The notes under the pieces were generated by a model. It was not told the DNA's origin, made no database searches, and saw nothing but the letters and a program-made list of their open reading frames with translations. From contig NZ_JBLKNW010000001.1 in NCBI RefSeq assembly GCF_051414035.1, positions 682,001 through 746,000 on the forward strand: a stretch of 64,000 bases of DNA, given 5' to 3'. This document shows positions 59,655-64,000 of this stretch, piece by piece. Position 1 is the first letter of the stretch. Every line of letters starts with the position of its first letter. Position numbers and translations under genes: made by a program. This DNA comes from Halosimplex amylolyticum (lineage in GTDB: Archaea; Halobacteriota; Halobacteria; Halobacteriales; Haloarculaceae).

Positions 59655-60152
59655 TCACTCGTCGCCGTCGACTCGCTCGACGTCCAGCGCGTCGCGCTCG
59701 ACGGCGAGGCGGTAGGTCGGGACGGTCTTCTGGACGCGCGCGACGACGCCCTTCTCGGTGAGCGAGCGAAGCGCCGAGCGCACGTCGTCCACGTCGGGCT
59801 CGGGGTCGAATCCCTCGTCGCGCAGGGCGTGGAGCGTAGCGACGACGCTCTGGGGCTCGGCGTCGTGGTCGGGGAGGACGTCGATGGTCGCCGCCTGGAG
59901 CGGCGGGGCGGTGACGACCTGTTCGTTCACCTCGCCCTCGACCTCGTCGCCGACGAGCTCGTTCGCCTCGGGCGTGGCGCAGATGAGGCTGTCCTCGTTG
60001 CGGTAGTAGTAGTCCTTCAGCTCGGATTCGAGGTACTGGTGGACGTCGCTCCCGCTGTCCATCTCCCACTGGGCCTGGAGCTCGGCGTTCTTCGTCGGCT
60101 GGAGCGCCACCACGTCCGCGAGTCGCTCGCGGGCCTCGTCCGATAACGTCAT
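59655..60152 (-). CDS. DUF5797-family protein
   Basis: 165 residues. Two winged-helix-like halves: LADVVALQPTKNAELQAQW, HQYLESELKDYYYRNEDSL (basic/aromatic patch) and ALRSLTEKGVVARVQKTV. It matches DUF5797, a haloarchaeal family of unknown function, probably DNA-binding by fold. Strongly acidic elsewhere. It lies downstream of the PolX operon, 85 nt from the Mut7-C gene, and could be co-transcribed. Confidence 0.87.
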   Translation of the reverse strand: MTLSDEARERLADVVALQPTKNAELQAQWEMDSGSDVHQYLESELKDYYYRNEDSLICATPEANELVGDEVEGEVNEQVVTAPPLQAATIDVLPDHDAEPQSVVATLHALRDEGFDPEPDVDDVRSALRSLTEKGVVARVQKTVPTYRLAVERDALDVERVDGDE

Positions 60153-60237
60153 TCGTCCGCCGGTAGGGACATGTGCTATTAAGCCGTGTTGCTTGCCGGT
60201 CGGCGACCGCCCGCCGTCCGTCGCCGACCGCGGGCGG

Positions 60238-60780
60238 TCAGAGGTCGTCGAGGGTCGCGGCGACGTCGTCCCAGTGGCTGCCCTTCCAGAAGTGCTGCCC
60301 GCAGTTGCGACAGCGCCAGACGGTCTCCTCGTGGGTCTCCGGCGCGTAGTCGGGCGTCGGCTCCGTCCGGTCGACCAGTTCGAGCGGGCCGTTGCAGGCG
60401 CTACAGCGGGCCGGCTCGTCGGCCAGGTCCAGGTCGAACCCGGCTTCCCGGAGCTCCCGCAGTTGCTCGGTCACGTCGCGAGTCGAGAGCAGTTCCGTCC
60501 GCTCGCCGCGCGCCGCCAGCCGGCGGCTCCGCGTGACGAGCACGCGGCCTTCGGTGTGGGCCAGCGCCAGAATGTCGTCGTCGGACTCGATCCCCCGCTC
60601 GGCTACGTAGGCGGCGTCGTACCCGCACATCCGGAGGTACGTGGCGAGCTTGCCGAGCATCGTGTCGAGCAACAGCGCCGTCTCCGCGGACGGCCGCTGT
60701 GGGATCTCGTCCTCGGTCGTCACGGTGCTCGCTCTCGGGTCCTGCACGCCCTCGTCAGTGTCTGACTCGTCGCCGGTCAT
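60238..60780 (-). CDS. Mut7-C RNase domain (PIN-like) protein
   Basis: 180 residues. After an acidic N-terminus of 35 residues comes a PIN-like core: LLLDTMLGKLATYLRMCGYD (catalytic Asp), ILALAHTEGRVLVTRSRRLA and then a zinc ribbon CSACNGPLEL with CRNCGQHFWKG. Such domains are predicted metal-dependent ribonucleases. It overlaps polX by 4 nt (ATGA), so is translationally coupled to it, which suggests a joint role in nucleic-acid maintenance. Confidence 0.93.
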   Translation of the reverse strand: MTGDESDTDEGVQDPRASTVTTEDEIPQRPSAETALLLDTMLGKLATYLRMCGYDAAYVAERGIESDDDILALAHTEGRVLVTRSRRLAARGERTELLSTRDVTEQLRELREAGFDLDLADEPARCSACNGPLELVDRTEPTPDYAPETHEETVWRCRNCGQHFWKGSHWDDVAATLDDL

Positions 60781-62516
60781 TCGAGGAACTCGCGCAGGCC
60801 TTCGACGGCTCTCGTATTGAGTACGTCGGTCTCTTCGGCCCAGCCCCGACGCGCCGTGTGGACGCCGTAGCGGACGAGTTCGTAGCGAACCGGCCGGTGG
60901 GCGTCAGTGTTGATCGCGAGTGTCGCGCCCGCTTCGACCGCCGTCTTGACCGCCCCACCACCCAGGTCCAGTCGCGCCGGGTTGGCGTTGATCTCCAGGG
61001 CGGTGTCGTGTTCCGCCGCGGCCGTCGCGAGGCGCTCGACGTCGACGTCCAGGCCCGACCGCTGGTTGATGTATCGGCCGGTCGGGTGGCCGATGACGTC
61101 CACCTCCGGGTGTTCGGCGGCGGCGACCAGTCGGTCGGTCCCGTCGCCGTCGAGCCCCGAGTGCGGGGAGGCGACGACCACGTCGAGTTCGGCGAGCAGG
61201 TCGTCGGCGACCGAGATCTCACCGTCCGTCGAGATGTTGGCCTCGACGCCGGTGAACACCGCGATGTCCGCTTCCTCGGCGACCGCCTGGACCTCGTCGA
61301 TCTGTTCGCGGAGTTCGTCGTCGGGGACGCCGACGCCACCGACCATTCCCGGTCCGGTCGCGTGGTCGGTGATCGCGACGTACTCGTGACCGAACGCGGC
61401 GGCGCCCTCGACCATCTCCGCGATCGTGTTGTCGCCGTCCGACCAGCCGGTGTGGACGTGCAGGTCCCCACGCACGTCGTCCTCGGCGATCAGGTCGGGC
61501 AGGTCGCCGTCCCGCGCCGCCTCGATCTCGCCCCAGTTCTCGCGGATCTCTGGGGGCATCCACGGCATGTCCAGCGCCTCGTACATCCCCTCCTCGGTCT
61601 CGCCGGCGATGCGCTCGCCCGCCCGCTGGTCGGCGTCGGGGTCCTCGACGCCGGAGACGTCGAAGACGCCGTACTCGTTCATCTTCAGGTCGCGCTCGAT
61701 GGCGACGTTCCGGAGCTTGACGTTGTGGTCCTTGCTCCCGGTGAAGTACTGGAGCGCACTCCCGAACTCCGCGGGGTCGACGACCCGCAGGTCGACGCGC
61801 ACCTCGCCCGAGCGGACGCTCGCCTTCTGGTCGCCCGCCTCGATGACCGCGTCGGCCTCCGACCAGTCGGTGAACGCGTCGACGACCGTCTCGGCCTCCC
61901 GGCTCCCGACGAGCACGTCCACGTCACCGATCGTCTCCTTCCAGCGGCGGAGCGACCCCGCCAGGTCGATCCGGTCGATCGCCGGGCGCCCCGCCAGGTA
62001 GTCGACGACCCGCTCCCCGCGCGGGCGGGCCTCCCCCAGCAGCTCGCGTTCGGTCGCCTCGCGAGCGAACTCGATGTTCTCCAGGATGTTCTGTTCGGTC
62101 TTGGCGCCGAACCCGCTGACCTCCTGGATCTCCCCGGCCTCCGCCGCGGCTTCGAGGTCGTCGAGCGTCTCGATCCCCAGTGCCTCGTAGAGGGCGCCGA
62201 CGGTCTTCGGGCCGACGCCCTCGACGCGGGTGAGCTCCTCCATGTCGACCGGGAGGTCGGCGCGCAGTTCTTCGAGTTCCTGGATCTCGTCGGTCTCGAC
62301 GTACTCGACGATCTTCGAGGCGATGGCGTCGCCGACGCCCTCGATATCGTCGAGCGCGTCCTCGCCGCCGTGGGCCAGCCGGGCGACGTCGCCGGGGTGC
62401 TCGCGGACGTTCTCGGCCGCTCGCCGGTAGGCTCGGGGTTTGTACTCGACGTCTCTGGCCTCCAGCAGGTCGGCGAACTCCTCCAGACGGGCGGCGATGT
62501 CGTCGTTGACGCTCAT
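60777..62516 (-). CDS. polX: DNA polymerase/3'-5' exonuclease PolX
   Basis: 579 residues. Helix-hairpin-helix N-terminal part (YKPRAYRRAAENVREHPG; GVGPKTVGALYEALG), palm with catalytic acids GSLRRWKETIGDVDVLVG (D-x-D), and a C-terminal PHP phosphoesterase domain (VHTGWSDGDNTIAEMVEG; ITDHATGPG). It fills short gaps in base-excision repair, and the PHP domain gives 3'-5' exonuclease activity. Overlaps of 4 nt on both sides place it in the middle of the DUF5788-polX-Mut7C operon. Confidence 0.96.
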   Translation of the reverse strand: MSVNDDIAARLEEFADLLEARDVEYKPRAYRRAAENVREHPGDVARLAHGGEDALDDIEGVGDAIASKIVEYVETDEIQELEELRADLPVDMEELTRVEGVGPKTVGALYEALGIETLDDLEAAAEAGEIQEVSGFGAKTEQNILENIEFAREATERELLGEARPRGERVVDYLAGRPAIDRIDLAGSLRRWKETIGDVDVLVGSREAETVVDAFTDWSEADAVIEAGDQKASVRSGEVRVDLRVVDPAEFGSALQYFTGSKDHNVKLRNVAIERDLKMNEYGVFDVSGVEDPDADQRAGERIAGETEEGMYEALDMPWMPPEIRENWGEIEAARDGDLPDLIAEDDVRGDLHVHTGWSDGDNTIAEMVEGAAAFGHEYVAITDHATGPGMVGGVGVPDDELREQIDEVQAVAEEADIAVFTGVEANISTDGEISVADDLLAELDVVVASPHSGLDGDGTDRLVAAAEHPEVDVIGHPTGRYINQRSGLDVDVERLATAAAEHDTALEINANPARLDLGGGAVKTAVEAGATLAINTDAHRPVRYELVRYGVHTARRGWAEETDVLNTRAVEGLREFLE

Positions 62517-62965
62517 GGGGACCTCGACGAGCGGTGCGAGCCCTGGCTGTCCTGGTCGCGGCCAAGCGCCTGCTTCAGGAAGTTCATCCAGCGCTTCTTG
62601 TCGGCGGTCTCCTGGGCCTCGATCTCCGCTTCGAGGTCCGTCGGCCCGAGGTTCTCCAGGGCGTTGAGCGCCCGGTCGATCCCGATGATCGCCTGTGCCT
62701 GCCGCTCGCCCTCCTCGCGGGAGATATCGCCGTCCTCGATGAGCTCCTTGCGCCGGAGCCGTTCGCGCCGGAGGTTCGTCTTCGCCCGGTCGACGCGCTC
62801 GCGCTCGCCCGCCGGCACCGTGTCCCGGCGCTTGATCTCGAAGACGAACTCGCGCAACTCGACCGGCTCCCCCTGGACCTCGATGCGGTCGGGGATTTCC
62901 GCGCCCACGGTCGCCCCCTCCCGGCCGATGCGTTCCAGGAGTTGTTTGCGCTCGTACTCTTTCAC
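62513..62965 (-). CDS. DUF5788-family protein
   Basis: 150 residues from GTG 62965 (VKEYERKQLLERIGREG), the family's usual start; an upstream TTG at 62992 would add nine residues. The long charged helices (ETNLRRERLRRKELIEDG-type) and a C-terminal segment DKKRWMNFLKQALG suggest a coiled-coil, nucleic-acid-associated protein. Matches DUF5788 (haloarchaea). Its last codons overlap polX by 4 nt, so it leads the operon. Confidence 0.88.
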   Translation of the reverse strand: MKEYERKQLLERIGREGATVGAEIPDRIEVQGEPVELREFVFEIKRRDTVPAGERERVDRAKTNLRRERLRRKELIEDGDISREEGERQAQAIIGIDRALNALENLGPTDLEAEIEAQETADKKRWMNFLKQALGRDQDSQGSHRSSRSP

Positions 62966-63141
62966 GAGTTCGTCTCCGGTCTCGACGGCCAAAAACCCAC
63001 GCGATACCCGGGCGGCGGAGCGCTTCTCGACGGACGGCGCGCGGTTCGCAGGGCGCGAGTCGGAAGGGTAGCCCCTATATGGGTGGGCGTTCTACAGGTG
63101 TGTAGCACCGTCGTCAGCGGACGGCCGGCGATCCCATAAAC

Positions 63142-63747
63142 ATGAGCCGCGTATACAGACTCCACTCGACACTGGAACTGCCCCTGGAGGACGTGTACGA
63201 CTTCTTCGACGACCCGGATCTCCCGGACAACGTCGAGGACGTCGACATCACGCGCCGGAACAACACGCTCATCATCAGCGCGGTCTCCGTCGACGAGAGC
63301 ATCAGCAAGTACACGCCGACGGCCCAGTTGAAGGCCAGCGTGACCGAGAACCGCGTCTACGAGGAGATCGAAGAGGACGAAGACGAGGACAGCACGCCGG
63401 TCCACACCACCGATACCGCCGGCGGCCCGCAGTGGGGCGCCCTGGAGGAAGAAGAGGAGGAACCGCCGTCCGAACTCGTCGAGTACGCCTGTTTCAAGGG
63501 CGACCGCGAGACGGTCCTCCAGAACAGTACCCTCCAGTACGAGATGTTCCAGGTACTCTGTGACATCGCCCGGATCGCCGAGAAGGGAACGCTCACCGCC
63601 ATTATCTCGCCCGACGAGGACCTCGAAGCGATCCGCATCGTCGACGGCGAAGACGTGCCCGCTTCCATCAACGTCGTCGAGGACCCCCGCGAAGACGAGG
63701 ACTCCGAGGGCGTCAACTGGCGAGACAACGAGTTCATCTCGGGCTGA
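63142..63747 (+). CDS. Conserved haloarchaeal protein (DUF7110-like)
   Basis: 201 residues, acidic. N-terminal STLELPLEDVYDFFDDPDLP and VDITRRNNTLIISAV; a very acidic linker (EEIEEDEDEDSTPV; EEEEEEPPSEL); then YACFKGDRETVLQNSTLQYE and MFQVLCDIARIAEKGTLTAI, conserved-looking. The label DUF7110 is from recall. Function unknown. ATG 63142 lies about 20 nt after ATCCCATAAAC. Confidence 0.8.
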   Translation: MSRVYRLHSTLELPLEDVYDFFDDPDLPDNVEDVDITRRNNTLIISAVSVDESISKYTPTAQLKASVTENRVYEEIEEDEDEDSTPVHTTDTAGGPQWGALEEEEEEPPSELVEYACFKGDRETVLQNSTLQYEMFQVLCDIARIAEKGTLTAIISPDEDLEAIRIVDGEDVPASINVVEDPREDEDSEGVNWRDNEFISG

Positions 63748-63850
63748 GGGCCGCTGGTCGCTGTTCTTATCGCACCGCTCGGTTCTGTCTGGCGCTCGTC
63801 TCCCGAAAAACTGCTTTTCCGTAGACGTCCGTTCTGTTCGAAGCGAGTCC

Positions 63851-64000
63851 CTACTCTCCGGCGTCGCGAACGTCGACGGTCCCGTCGCTCTTGCAGACGA
63901 CAGTGCAGTCGGCGTACTCGAACGTCACGCGCCCCGCTGGGATGGACCCGGGGGTGTCGAAGAGACTGTCCAGCGCGTCCGGGTCGAGGACCTCGTACAG
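63851..64000 (-). CDS. C-terminal part of a HalOD1-domain protein (5' end outside window)
   Basis: Reading the minus strand from the window edge gives 49 residues and a stop at 63851-63853: LYEVLDPDALDSLFDTPG, then GRVTFEYADCTVVCKSDGTV. This is the HalOD1 output domain, found alone or attached to sensor modules in haloarchaeal signalling proteins. The N-terminal end lies beyond the window, so its length and partner domains are unknown. Confidence 0.85.
   Translation of the reverse strand: MYEVLDPDALDSLFDTPGSIPAGRVTFEYADCTVVCKSDGTVDVRDAGE

Overview
The window is a 64 kb, very GC-rich chromosomal stretch of a halophilic archaeon (class Halobacteria). Evidence: strongly acidic predicted proteins, mostly leaderless genes with an AT-rich TATA-like box about 25-30 nt before the start codon, a TFB-type transcription factor, a sensory rhodopsin with its Htr transducer, a geranylgeranyl reductase for archaeal lipids, and many proteins of families known mainly from haloarchaea (DUF5787, DUF5788, DUF5797, HalOD1, HFX_2341). 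Placement near Haloarcula, Halosimplex or Halomicrobium is a guess. No rRNA, tRNA, CRISPR array, transposase or prophage gene was seen.

Layout. 1-7.4 kb: end of an HD-domain protein, an amidohydrolase, a cysteine-rich copper-type four-helix protein, a universal stress protein, biotin-protein ligase, an HTH regulator and an ASKHA-fold protein. 7.4-19.3 kb: a biotin carboxylase/BCCP subunit divergent from a 2-oxoacid dehydrogenase E1-alpha, a DUF4166/YndJ pair, a surface lipoprotein with HExxH, the carboxyltransferase beta subunit, a UDG-like protein, an NSS transporter and an SDR. 19.3-30.4 kb: GDPD, a 7-TM protein coupled to a pseudokinase, a PHP/DUF3604 protein, an Htr-sensory rhodopsin operon, TFB and a MaoC hydratase. 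30.4-42.5 kb: 3-hydroxyacyl-CoA dehydrogenase, methylmalonyl-CoA epimerase and mutase, a class V aminotransferase, a Tat-exported FG-GAP-like protein and a GH2 enzyme. 43-64 kb: HFX_2341-type regulator, three Nudix-type genes, GlyA, PanB, an S66 peptidase, ferredoxin, geranylgeranyl reductase, a pilin, an M20 hydrolase, an S10 paralogue, the DUF5788-PolX-Mut7C operon and a HalOD1 protein end.

The clearest metabolic theme is propionyl-CoA use: biotin ligase, both carboxylase subunits, methylmalonyl-CoA epimerase and mutase lie within 35 kb, with beta-oxidation-type enzymes nearby. The strongest unexplained signal is a family of five intergenic elements (about 19.35, 20.6, 33.7, 42.6 and 48.7 kb, both orientations). 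They share blocks and two hairpins whose paired bases change together between copies, with tandem tails spaced 54 or 57 bp apart. A second, unrelated hairpin array (51.68-52.07 kb) sits exactly between two divergent promoters. Simple tandem arrays (5 bp x 24, 19 bp x 6, 25 bp x 5, 30 bp x 2) also occur.
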